Below are positions 42,597-50,285 of a stretch of DNA of 64,000 nucleotides, in pieces. This stretch comes from Paraburkholderia hiiakae (lineage in GTDB: Bacteria > Pseudomonadota > Gammaproteobacteria > Burkholderiales > Burkholderiaceae). Both the position numbers and the translations under genes were made by a program. The stretch lies in assembly GCF_904848665.1 (NCBI RefSeq), contig NZ_CAJHCQ010000020.1, positions 106,620 to 170,619 on the forward strand, given 5' to 3'. The notes beneath the pieces were generated by a model. The model was given only the letters and a program-made list of their open reading frames with translations, ran no database searches and was not told the DNA's origin. Position 1 is the stretch's first letter. Every line of letters begins with the position of its first letter.

Positions 42597-43955
42597 ATGA
42601 GACGATATCGATCGCCGCCACCTAACTTTCTGCGTGACCACGCGCATCCAGCCTGGCGCGATATTGCGCTGACGACGCTGCCCGTGGCCCTGTTCTGCGC
42701 GGTGGTGGTCGGTCTTGTCTTCTGGCTCGTCGACCCGGCGCCGCCGCGCACGATCACGATCAGCGCGGGCCCCGCCGACAGTTCCTTCATGCAGATGGCG
42801 CAAGCGTACCGCGCAATCCTCGCGCGCAACGGCGTCACGCTCAAGATCCTCGAGTCGGACGGCTCGGTGCAGAACCTGCACCGCCTGCTCGATCCGAAGC
42901 AACGTGTGGACCTCGCGTTCGTGCAGGGCGGGGTGGCCGACGGCGTGGACACACGTTCGCTCATGTCGCTCGGCAGCGTGGCCTATTTGCCTATCATCGT
43001 GTTCTATCGCGGCTCGGGCCTCACGCGGCTATCCGACCTCGACGGCATGCGCATCGCCATTGGCCGCGTGGGTAGCGGCACGCGCGAGCTTGCACTCAAG
43101 CTGCTCTCCGCGAATGGCCTCGACCCGGGCGGCGACTCGACTTTCCTGCCGCTCGACGGCATGGAGGCGGCCACGGCGCTCGTCTCGGGCCGCGTCGAGG
43201 CCGCCATGCTGAGCGGTGACTCGACCACGCGCGCTCTGATGCTGCGTCTGCTCGACATCCCCGGCATCTCGGTCATGAGCTTCGACGAAGCGCCTGCCTA
43301 TACGCGGCTCTTTCCGTATCTGGAGAACGTCGACCTGCCGCCCGGTGTGCTCGATTTGCGCAGACGCCAACCACGCGAAACGGTGCACCTGATTGGCCCG
43401 ACCGTCGAACTCGTCGCGCGCGACGCGCTGCATCCCGCGCTCTCCGATCTGCTTATCGAAGCGGCGGGCGAAGTGAACGGCGCGCCTGGACTGTTGCAGA
43501 GCGAAGGCCAGTTTCCGAACCCGGCGGTGCACGACTTCCGCGTGAGCGAGGACGCCACTCGCTATTACAAATCGGGCAAGAGCTTTCTCTATCGCGCGCT
43601 GCCGTTCTGGCTGGCGAGCGTGACGGACCGCTTGCTGGTGCTGCTGCTGCCGTTGGCCGTGCTCGTGATTCCCGCATTGCGCACGATACCGGCGCTGTAT
43701 CGCTGGCGCGTGCGTTCGCGCATTTATCGCTATTACGGCGCGCTCATCGCCATCGAGCGCGACGCCCTCAAACATTCGAGCGAAGAAGAGCGGCGTGCGC
43801 TGGTCGAGGAACTCGACGAGATCGAACGCTCGCTCAACACGTTGCGCATGCCGCTCGCGTACGCCGACGCGTTTTACGTGCTGCGCGAACACGTCGGTTT
43901 CGTGCGTATGCATTTGCGTGCAAACGAGTCGCAATCGCACTCGAACGCGGTCTGA
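42597..43955 (+). CDS. TAXI-family solute-binding protein, membrane-anchored
   Basis: A 452-residue TAXI-type binding protein. It has a non-cleaved N-terminal membrane helix (about 23-45), a binding domain (about 50-310: ITISAGPADSSFMQMAQAYR, VDLAFVQGG, GMRIAIGRVGSGTRELALKL), a second membrane helix at about 345-365 and a C-terminal cytoplasmic coiled tail (about 375-452). TAXI proteins serve TRAP transporters, but no TRAP permease is adjacent, and the membrane-anchored form suggests a sensory or orphan role. The start at 42597 lacks a clear Shine-Dalgarno. Confidence 0.8.
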   Translation: MRRYRSPPPNFLRDHAHPAWRDIALTTLPVALFCAVVVGLVFWLVDPAPPRTITISAGPADSSFMQMAQAYRAILARNGVTLKILESDGSVQNLHRLLDPKQRVDLAFVQGGVADGVDTRSLMSLGSVAYLPIIVFYRGSGLTRLSDLDGMRIAIGRVGSGTRELALKLLSANGLDPGGDSTFLPLDGMEAATALVSGRVEAAMLSGDSTTRALMLRLLDIPGISVMSFDEAPAYTRLFPYLENVDLPPGVLDLRRRQPRETVHLIGPTVELVARDALHPALSDLLIEAAGEVNGAPGLLQSEGQFPNPAVHDFRVSEDATRYYKSGKSFLYRALPFWLASVTDRLLVLLLPLAVLVIPALRTIPALYRWRVRSRIYRYYGALIAIERDALKHSSEEERRALVEELDEIERSLNTLRMPLAYADAFYVLREHVGFVRMHLRANESQSHSNAV

Positions 43956-44182
43956 TCGGTATTCACGTTAATGTTACGGTCAACGTAGTTTTCGGTCTCA
44001 TTGATGCACGTCGCTTGATCGTACTGTTGCAACACTTCTTACGTTGACACTGCGTGTCTCTCCCCTTTATTTTGGGTAGTCACGCCGTAGCGGTTTCGAG
44101 ATGTGACGTTCGCCCGAGGTTTGCGAATATTCGATCGCTACGCATATCAGAAACATCGTTCCGTAACCGGGAGGACCGTAAC

Positions 44183-45622
44183 GTGAAAACATCCGGTGCA
44201 AGCCAGCGTCTTGCCTGGCTCGTGTGTGCCACACTCGCAGGCGCGCCGCTTTTCGTGGGGCCGCTTGGGCCCACTGCCGCGCTCGCGCAGAACGCGGCGC
44301 ATCTTTCGAACCAGCAACTCGATTCACTCACCGCGCCTATCGCGCTCTATCCCGACGCGCTGCTCGCTCAGGTGCTCATGGCCACCACGTTCCCGCAAGA
44401 CGTGTCCGCCGCCGCCGCGTGGACGAAGTCCAACCCGAACCTCAAGGGCGACGACGCGGTGAAGGCCGTGGCTTCCGAGCCCTGGGACCCGAGCGTGCAG
44501 TCGCTCGTGGCGTTCCCGCAGGTGCTTGCAACCATGGCTTCGAAGCCCGAATGGGTTCAGCAGATCGGCAACGCTTTTCTCGCGCAGCCCAACGACGTGA
44601 TGGATTCTGTGCAGCGCCTGCGCGCGCAGGCGCAGAAGGCGGGCAACCTCAAGTCCAATGAGCAGCAGAAGGTCGTGGTCCAGCCGGCGTCGAGCACTTC
44701 GACCACGCAGACCATCGTGATCGAGCCTGCGAATCCGCAGGTGGTCTATGTGCCGACCTATAACCCCACGGTGGTCTATGGCGCGTGGCCGTATCCGGCC
44801 TATCCGCCGGTGTATATGCCGCCGCCTCCGGGTTACGCCATTGCCTCGGGTTTCGTGGGCGGCCTTGCGTTCGGAGCGGGCATCGCGGTCGCGAACTCGT
44901 TGTGGGGCGGCTTCAACTGGAACAACCATGACGTGAACATCAACGTCAATCGCTACAACAACGTCAACGTCAATAACCGCATCAACTCGAACAACGGCAC
45001 GGCGAACTGGAATCGCAACGCCAATGTCGAGCGCCGCCAGAACTTCAACAACGCGAACCTGAACGGCCAGCACAACCAGTACCGCGGCTACGACCAGTCG
45101 CGCGAGCAGGCCATGCAGACTTTGCAGAACCGCACTGGCGAGAACATGAGCGGCAATGCTCAACAGAGGTTGCAAGGCATCCAGGAAGGCGGCCGCCCGA
45201 ATGCCAACGGCGGCAACGGGCCGAACGGCAATCGCGGCAATGAGCTGAACAACCGCGGGCAGAACGGCGTGCAAAACGCAAACCGTGGCAACGAACTGAA
45301 CAACCGCGGGCAGAACGGCGCGCAAAACGCAAACCGTGGTAACGAGCTGAACAACCGCGGGCAAAACGGCGCGCAAAACGCGAACCACGGCAACGATCTC
45401 AACAACCGTGCTCAGAACATGAATCGCGACAACGCGTTACGCGGCGCGGGCGACGGCGCCAATGCGCGCCTCGAACAACAACGCGGCCAGCAAAGCCGCG
45501 ATGCGTTCCAGAGCCATGGCGGCTTCAACGGCGGCGGTGGCGGAGGCTTCCATGGCGGCGGTGGTGGCGGCGGGTTCGGCGGTGGCGGTGGTGGCGGCGG
45601 ACGTCACTTCGGCCGTCGATAA
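44183..45622 (+). CDS. DUF3300 secreted protein with Asn-rich repeats and Gly-rich tail
   Basis: A 479-residue exported protein. A GTG at 44183 with a GGGAGGA Shine-Dalgarno gives a good signal peptide (cleavage near ALAQ). Residues about 40-190 are the DUF3300 domain (LDSLTAPIALYPDALLAQVL, SLVAFPQVLATMASKPEWVQ). A Pro/Tyr-rich segment and a glycine-rich membrane-like stretch follow (about 205-250), then a low-complexity Asn/Arg/Gly region with a 17-residue repeat, then a poly-glycine tail ending HFGRR. Unknown function; it is followed 26 bp later by a DUF2950 gene, its usual partner. Confidence 0.85.
   Translation: MKTSGASQRLAWLVCATLAGAPLFVGPLGPTAALAQNAAHLSNQQLDSLTAPIALYPDALLAQVLMATTFPQDVSAAAAWTKSNPNLKGDDAVKAVASEPWDPSVQSLVAFPQVLATMASKPEWVQQIGNAFLAQPNDVMDSVQRLRAQAQKAGNLKSNEQQKVVVQPASSTSTTQTIVIEPANPQVVYVPTYNPTVVYGAWPYPAYPPVYMPPPPGYAIASGFVGGLAFGAGIAVANSLWGGFNWNNHDVNINVNRYNNVNVNNRINSNNGTANWNRNANVERRQNFNNANLNGQHNQYRGYDQSREQAMQTLQNRTGENMSGNAQQRLQGIQEGGRPNANGGNGPNGNRGNELNNRGQNGVQNANRGNELNNRGQNGAQNANRGNELNNRGQNGAQNANHGNDLNNRAQNMNRDNALRGAGDGANARLEQQRGQQSRDAFQSHGGFNGGGGGGFHGGGGGGGFGGGGGGGGRHFGRR
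45230..45421 (+). repeat. 51-bp tandem repeat inside the DUF3300 gene
   Basis: Three full units (45230-45280, 45281-45331, 45332-45382) and a partial fourth (to about 45421) encode NRGNELNNRGQNG(V/A)QNA. The units differ at a few third-base positions, so this is a coding minisatellite likely to vary in copy number between strains without changing frame. Confidence 0.85.
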
Positions 45623-45648
45623 CGTTGAATATCATGAGGAGTCTAGAA

Positions 45649-46590
45649 ATGATCCGCATTCCCGCACGCCGCCTGCCGCACGACTACGCGCTCGCGCTCG
45701 GCACGGCACTCGCGTTCTTTGGCGCGCCCGCACTGCTGCCGGCCTTGTTCGGTGGCGCCGCCTACGCGCAAGCCGTCTACGCCACGCCCGAAGCTGCCGC
45801 GAACGCGTTCACCGACGCACTCGCGACCAACGACCAGGGCGCCATGAAGCACGTGCTCGGCAACGATTTCACCGAGTTCATCCCCACGCAGAACATCGGC
45901 CAGGACGATATCGACGACTACCTTGGCGCCTGGGCGAAGGGCCATCGTGTCGTGCCCGACGCCAAGCCGGTTGCCGGCAAGGCGAGCGCTCACGTCGAGG
46001 TGGGCGACAGTGGCTGGACGCTGCCCGTCCCTATCGTGCAGTCGGGCAAGGGCTGGCATTTCGACCCGCGTGAAGGCGCGAGCGAAATTCTCACGCGCCG
46101 CATTGGCCGTAACGAGCGTGCGGCCATGCTCACCTCGCTCGCCTACGTCGACGCGCAGAACGACTATCGCAAGCTCACGCAGCACTACGCACAGCGACTC
46201 GTGAGCACGCCGGGCACGCACGACGGTTTGTACTGGCCGGTCGAGCCGGGCGAGACCGAGAGTCCGCTCGGACCGCTCGCGGCAGCCATGCCTGGCAATG
46301 CGAAGATCACGCCGAAGGAGGGGTATCACGGCTACCACTTCCGCGTTCTCACCGCGCAGGGTCCGCACGCGAGCGGTGGTGCGCGCAGTTATCTCGAGAA
46401 CGGGGATCTGAGCGGCGGTTTCGCGCTCGTGGCCTGGCCGGCGCAATACGGCAAAACGGGCGTGATGAGCTTCATCATCAACCAGGACGGCCAGCTCTAT
46501 CAGAAGAACCTCGGACCGGATGGCGCGCATACGGCGGCGGCGATCAAGGCATTCGATCCCGACTCGTCCTGGCAGGCCACCAAACCCTGA
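45649..46590 (+). CDS. DUF2950 secreted protein
   Basis: A 313-residue exported protein. The ATG at 45649 is used because GAGGAG lies just upstream; two earlier in-frame ATG codons are less likely. A signal peptide (about 1-42, cleavage near AYAQA) precedes the DUF2950 domain: PEAAANAFTDALATNDQGAM, GYHGYHFRVLTAQGPHASGG and VAWPAQYGKTGVMSFIINQD. It pairs with the DUF3300 gene as in many Proteobacteria. Biochemical role unknown. Confidence 0.87.
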   Translation: MIRIPARRLPHDYALALGTALAFFGAPALLPALFGGAAYAQAVYATPEAAANAFTDALATNDQGAMKHVLGNDFTEFIPTQNIGQDDIDDYLGAWAKGHRVVPDAKPVAGKASAHVEVGDSGWTLPVPIVQSGKGWHFDPREGASEILTRRIGRNERAAMLTSLAYVDAQNDYRKLTQHYAQRLVSTPGTHDGLYWPVEPGETESPLGPLAAAMPGNAKITPKEGYHGYHFRVLTAQGPHASGGARSYLENGDLSGGFALVAWPAQYGKTGVMSFIINQDGQLYQKNLGPDGAHTAAAIKAFDPDSSWQATKP

Positions 46591-46787
46591 GTGGCGATTC
46601 GCCGTCCGCCCGGCGGCACGAATACTGACGTCGTTCTCTGACAGGCGCTCTATGCGGAATTCGGGCACAATCCAGCCACGGCGACGTGGCTGTCGCTCGA
46701 AGCGGGCTTTGGCCAACGGAAGCGGAGAGGTCGGGCATGCGGCTTGCTCAATCTTCCCCGCACTCTCATTCGTGTGGAGATAACCAA

Positions 46788-47375
46788 ATGCAACGACGCA
46801 ACTTCATGCTAACGGCGGCGGTGACCCTTGCCTCGGGCGGTCTCACGCTCGCAGGCTGTACCACCACCACGAATTCGAATTCCACGGCGTCGGAGAACAT
46901 GTCCAAGCGGCAGTCGATCGACGCGTCTGTGGACGGCACCCTCTCGCGGCTGTATTCGACCGTGAAAGGCTCGCACGAACTCCTCGCGAAGTCGCGCGGC
47001 GTGCTGGTGTTCCCCGAGGTGATCCAGGCCGGCTTCATCGTCGGCGCGCAGTATGGCGAAGGCGCGTTGCGTGTGGGTGGCGCGACTGTCGGCTACTACA
47101 GCACCGCGTCGGGCTCGTTCGGCCTCCAGGCCGGCGCTCAGTCGAAGGCGCTCATCTTCGCCTTCATGACGCAGGACTCGCTCGACAAATTCCGCGCGAC
47201 GGATGGCTGGGCAGCGGGCGCCGACGCTTCGGTCGCGCTCGTGACCGTGGGCGCGAACGGCGTGATCGATACCAACACGGCCACGCACCCGGTGGAAGCT
47301 TTCGTACTGACCAACGCGGGTCTGATGGCCGACGTCTCGCTGGCGGGCACCAAGGTCACGCGTCTGAATATCTGA
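46788..47375 (+). CDS. SYLF-domain (YSC84-related) lipoprotein
   Basis: A 195-residue lipoprotein. The N-terminus MQRRNFMLTAAVTLASGG has a twin-arginine-like motif and a lipobox ending LAGC. The SYLF-type domain covers about 55-195 (SRGVLVFPEVIQAGFIVGAQ, GEGALRVGG, TVGYYSTASGSFGLQAGAQS). SYLF domains bind phosphoinositide-type lipids in eukaryotes; the bacterial role is not clear. The ATG at 46788 follows a GGAGATAACC segment. Confidence 0.85.
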   Translation: MQRRNFMLTAAVTLASGGLTLAGCTTTTNSNSTASENMSKRQSIDASVDGTLSRLYSTVKGSHELLAKSRGVLVFPEVIQAGFIVGAQYGEGALRVGGATVGYYSTASGSFGLQAGAQSKALIFAFMTQDSLDKFRATDGWAAGADASVALVTVGANGVIDTNTATHPVEAFVLTNAGLMADVSLAGTKVTRLNI

Positions 47376-47410
47376 CGAGCTACGCTCCGGTAAAAAGCGC
47401 CGGATCATGT

Positions 47411-47441
47411 AAAAAGGGCAGGGCGTCAAGCCTTGCCCTTT
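47411..47441 (-). terminator. Terminator between SYLF and YeeE genes
   Basis: AAAGGGCA and TGCCCTTT form a stem with additional GG/CC pairs around a short loop. On the minus strand the stem is followed by a run of five T, fitting the end of the YeeE/YedE transcript (stop at 47484). It may also work weakly for the SYLF gene on the plus strand. Confidence 0.6.
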
Positions 47442-47483
47442 GTCGTTTCTGAGCGGCTAGCACCGGAGCAGCCGCACGCCGCT

Positions 47484-48706
47484 TCAGCAACCCGTATTCT
47501 TCACGCGCTCGACTTCGAGGCCGAACAAGGGGCGCAGCTTCGTGCCGAGCACATTGCCCGCGAACGCGCACACGAGCCACAGCCAGCCGTGCAGGCTGCC
47601 CGAGACGATGCCGCTGAAATACGCGCCGATATTGCAGCCGTAAGCGAGGCGTGCGCCATAGCCGAGCAGCAGGCCGCCGATCACGGCCGCCACGAGCGAG
47701 CGCAGCGGAATGCGCCACACTGGCGCGTAGCGGCCCGCGAGCGACGCCGCGGCCATTGCGCCGAGCACGATGCCGATGTCCATGACGGTGGTGACATCGT
47801 GGCTCGCCGGGGCGGCGAGCGCGGCGGCGTTCGGTCCGGCCATCCAGTACTTCCAGCTCGCCACGTCGATGCCGAGTGAAGCGAAACCTTTAGCACCCCA
47901 CAGCGCGAATGCCGAAGTCACCCCCCAGGGCCTGCCAGATAGCGCGAGCGTCGCGAAATTGAGGATCGCGAGCGCGACCGCGCCTGCAAGCAGCGGCCAC
48001 GGGCCATGCAGCCACGGCGAGGTGTGCGGCGCGCGCGGCTCGTTGACGAGGCGGCCGTGGCGGCGCTTTTCGACGATCACGGTGAGCGCGGCGATGAGCG
48101 CGAACACCACCAGGTTGAGCGCAATGGCGGGCGCGGCGCCGAGCGCGTTCACGAACGAGAACGGCTTTAATTGTGGCATCGACGTCCAGAACGGCATGTG
48201 CGCGGTGGCGACCACCGAGCCCACGATAAAGGCGATGAGCGTCACGACCATGCGCGTGCTGCCGCCGCCCACGGTATAGAGCGTGCCCGAGGCGCAGCCG
48301 CCGCCCAGTTGCATGCCCACACCGACATGAACGCGCCGACGATGACCGAAGTGCCCGCGGGCGAAACCAGGCCCGTGACCGGATGGCCGAACAGCGTTCC
48401 TGCCGCTAGCGCCGGGAAGAACAGCAGCACGCCAATGGCGAGCATGACCATCTGCGCGCGCAGGCCGGCGCCGCGGCCGTCGGCGATGAACACGCGCCAC
48501 GCGGAAGTGAAGCCGAACGCCGCGTGATAGAGCGTCATGCCGAGCAGCGCGCCGACCACGTAGAGCGCTGCCTGACGCGCGCTCACGGTCTGCGCGAGAT
48601 ACACCGCGCCGAGCGCGACGAGCAGGAGCGCGATGCCTAGCGGCTTGGGATTGATGAAGTCGAGTCGGCGCGGCGCGCGCGCGAGCGGCGTGGAGAAGTC
48701 GGACAT
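47484..48706 (-). pseudogene. YeeE/YedE-family sulfur transporter gene with a single-base frameshift
   Basis: Two parts in different frames together make a normal-length (about 405-residue) YeeE/YedE protein. The N-terminal part (48706 to about 48326, MSDFSTPLARAPRRLDFINP to SPAGTSVIVGAFM) continues as CNWAAAA instead of the family sequence. The family sequence (GVGMQLGGGCASGTLYTVGG) appears in the next frame from about 48325 down to 47484. One missing A (plus strand) near 48325 explains it: ATGTCGGTG where ATGTTCGGTG would restore the frame. Conserved cysteine motifs GGCASGTLY and GYGCNIGAYFSG-type segments are intact. Family members import thiosulfate. It could be a true pseudogene or a sequencing error. 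A transposon end lies just upstream of its start. Confidence 0.8.
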
Positions 48707-48724
48707 AGGTGATCGGAAACAATT

Positions 48725-48930
48725 AAGGCTGTCGCGAAGCAGTCCAGTATAGAGGCAAGCCCCAGCGGGCGCAGCGACCGCAAGTGGTCCATCTTGAAGA
48801 ATTGACAAATCGCGCCGAAAGTCTGTCGAACCTTCCTTCAGCGTATGCTGGCCTTCGGGAAATTACGGGAAAGTCTGTCGCGACTCCTCCACCATCGGCG
48901 ACAGCCACGCTAGGTCTGCGGAAGACTGCG
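48725..48930. mobile_element. Probable left end of the Tn7-like island, with repeat sites
   Basis: The ~240-bp gap between the YeeE gene start and the tnsC stop holds a 12-bp exact direct repeat GAAAGTCTGTCG (48817-48828 and 48869-48880) and degenerate copies (CTGTCGCGA at 48729-48737, GGTCTGCG at 48913-48920). Arrays of short directly repeated sites beside TGT are typical of TnsB-binding ends. The exact boundary is unclear: a TGTCGCGA at 48730 could be the tip, but the DNA to about 48780 looks host-like in composition. The other end is not found in the window. Confidence 0.45.
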
Positions 48931-48971
48931 CACTATACACACAAGTGGTGGGAAGAACTCAGCGGAAAGGA

Positions 48972-50285
48972 CTACAGTTTGTCTAAAAACCAAGTGTCAT
49001 TTTCTCGGAGTTGTTCGGCATCAGCCTTCATGGTACGCATAAAAGCAACCCTTGCCTCGCTTTGCTTGGCGCTGGACGCTACTGGTTTCTTTGACAGGCT
49101 AGTCAATGCTTTGCGTTCGTCGACAGTCATGGAGGCGTCCAGCGCCTTCGCATCCGCGCACCTCTGCCGCTGTCTTTCCCAGTCGTGGTCTTCGCTTGGT
49201 TCCACCACTGCATCAATCGGGCACCAGAGGTCCTTGCGACTATTGCGGAACGGACCATGCAATTTAGGGAGAGCTTCCACGGTGTCGCGGAACGTCGCGT
49301 ATTTTCGACTCTTGTAAGCCTTTTCCAAGACTGGGTAGTCGACAATCTCTCCTTTCGAAAATGCCTTTTCAAATCCAATTTTCAGCAGCGATACGACATG
49401 GCGCTTTACGCCTGCTGTCAACCTATGTATCGCCTCGGCGTCACCTTCCGGGTCGAAAATGAACACGTCTGGAGCAACGTCGCGATACCAACGAAGCAGA
49501 GTGCGCCAATCATCGCTGGTGTGGTCATCCGGATGCAGTATTTCAACGTACTGAAGTAATCGGTCTTTTTCCTCTTGATTGCGCAATTTGAGCTTATGCA
49601 ACAGACTGTAATTTGCGACGTAGACAGCTGGAACCCCGATGTAACACATTGCCAAAATCATTTGGGTGACCCGGGTATTGGCTTTTTCACTCTGCGTGGC
49701 AAACTGAAACTCATCTTGTAATACGAGTGCCCATCCGTCCCTGTACGCCAATCGACGAAGGAACTCTGACAATACACGGCCACCTCCTTCGCGTTGTGCA
49801 AACTGCGTAAGGATGTCTCTCGGCGTGCTACATATGCGAACCGCGATTGCTCGGTAGCTCACGAGTGGGAATTCCGTCCCGTCGGTAGCTGTCACTGTGC
49901 TGGGTTTCGGCATGAGACGTTCAAGTGCGCCGACCAACGCGCTTTTTCCCGTACCCGCAAGACCTGTCAGGCACAAAGGGAAACAAGATTCAGGAAGCGG
50001 CGATTCCCGCCGGTACACACCTTCCACGAACACGCGAGGGGTCGCGTACATTTCAAGACTGTGAAATCTGGCTATCCTCATCCATTGCAGTAGAAAGTCT
50101 AGGCATTCATCACTGGGATAGAACACTCGCGCTAGAGCTTTTTTAATGCGGTCGTTCGCTTCCGACGGGCACATATCCCCGATGTTGAGAATGGGCTCCG
50201 GCCGCAATTCGACGCGCTCGCGAATCGTTTCTCGATTGATGAGCCCGGAAAAGCGGCTAACCCAAGGGCTCTCGTTAGTCGTCAC
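48972..50285 (-). CDS. tnsC: TnsC-like AAA+ ATPase
   Basis: A 437-residue AAA+ protein. Walker A is GLAGTGKS (108-115) and Walker B is WALVLQDEFQFA (D191, E192), followed by a sensor-like VPAVYVANYSLLHK. In Tn7-like systems TnsC links target selectors (TnsD/TniQ) to the TnsAB transposase and carries target immunity. The start is a GTG overlapping the tnsB stop by 4 bp (GTGA). The C-terminal 100 residues are basic and probably contact TnsA/TnsB. TniB is a related alternative, but the TnsA neighbour favours TnsC. Confidence 0.85.
   Translation of the reverse strand: MTTNESPWVSRFSGLINRETIRERVELRPEPILNIGDMCPSEANDRIKKALARVFYPSDECLDFLLQWMRIARFHSLEMYATPRVFVEGVYRRESPLPESCFPLCLTGLAGTGKSALVGALERLMPKPSTVTATDGTEFPLVSYRAIAVRICSTPRDILTQFAQREGGGRVLSEFLRRLAYRDGWALVLQDEFQFATQSEKANTRVTQMILAMCYIGVPAVYVANYSLLHKLKLRNQEEKDRLLQYVEILHPDDHTSDDWRTLLRWYRDVAPDVFIFDPEGDAEAIHRLTAGVKRHVVSLLKIGFEKAFSKGEIVDYPVLEKAYKSRKYATFRDTVEALPKLHGPFRNSRKDLWCPIDAVVEPSEDHDWERQRQRCADAKALDASMTVDERKALTSLSKKPVASSAKQSEARVAFMRTMKADAEQLRENDTWFLDKL

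Noticed and set aside
44324..45388. 354-codon open frame on the minus strand
   Set aside because: Antisense to DUF3300; its Val/Leu-rich repeats are the complement of the Asn repeats.
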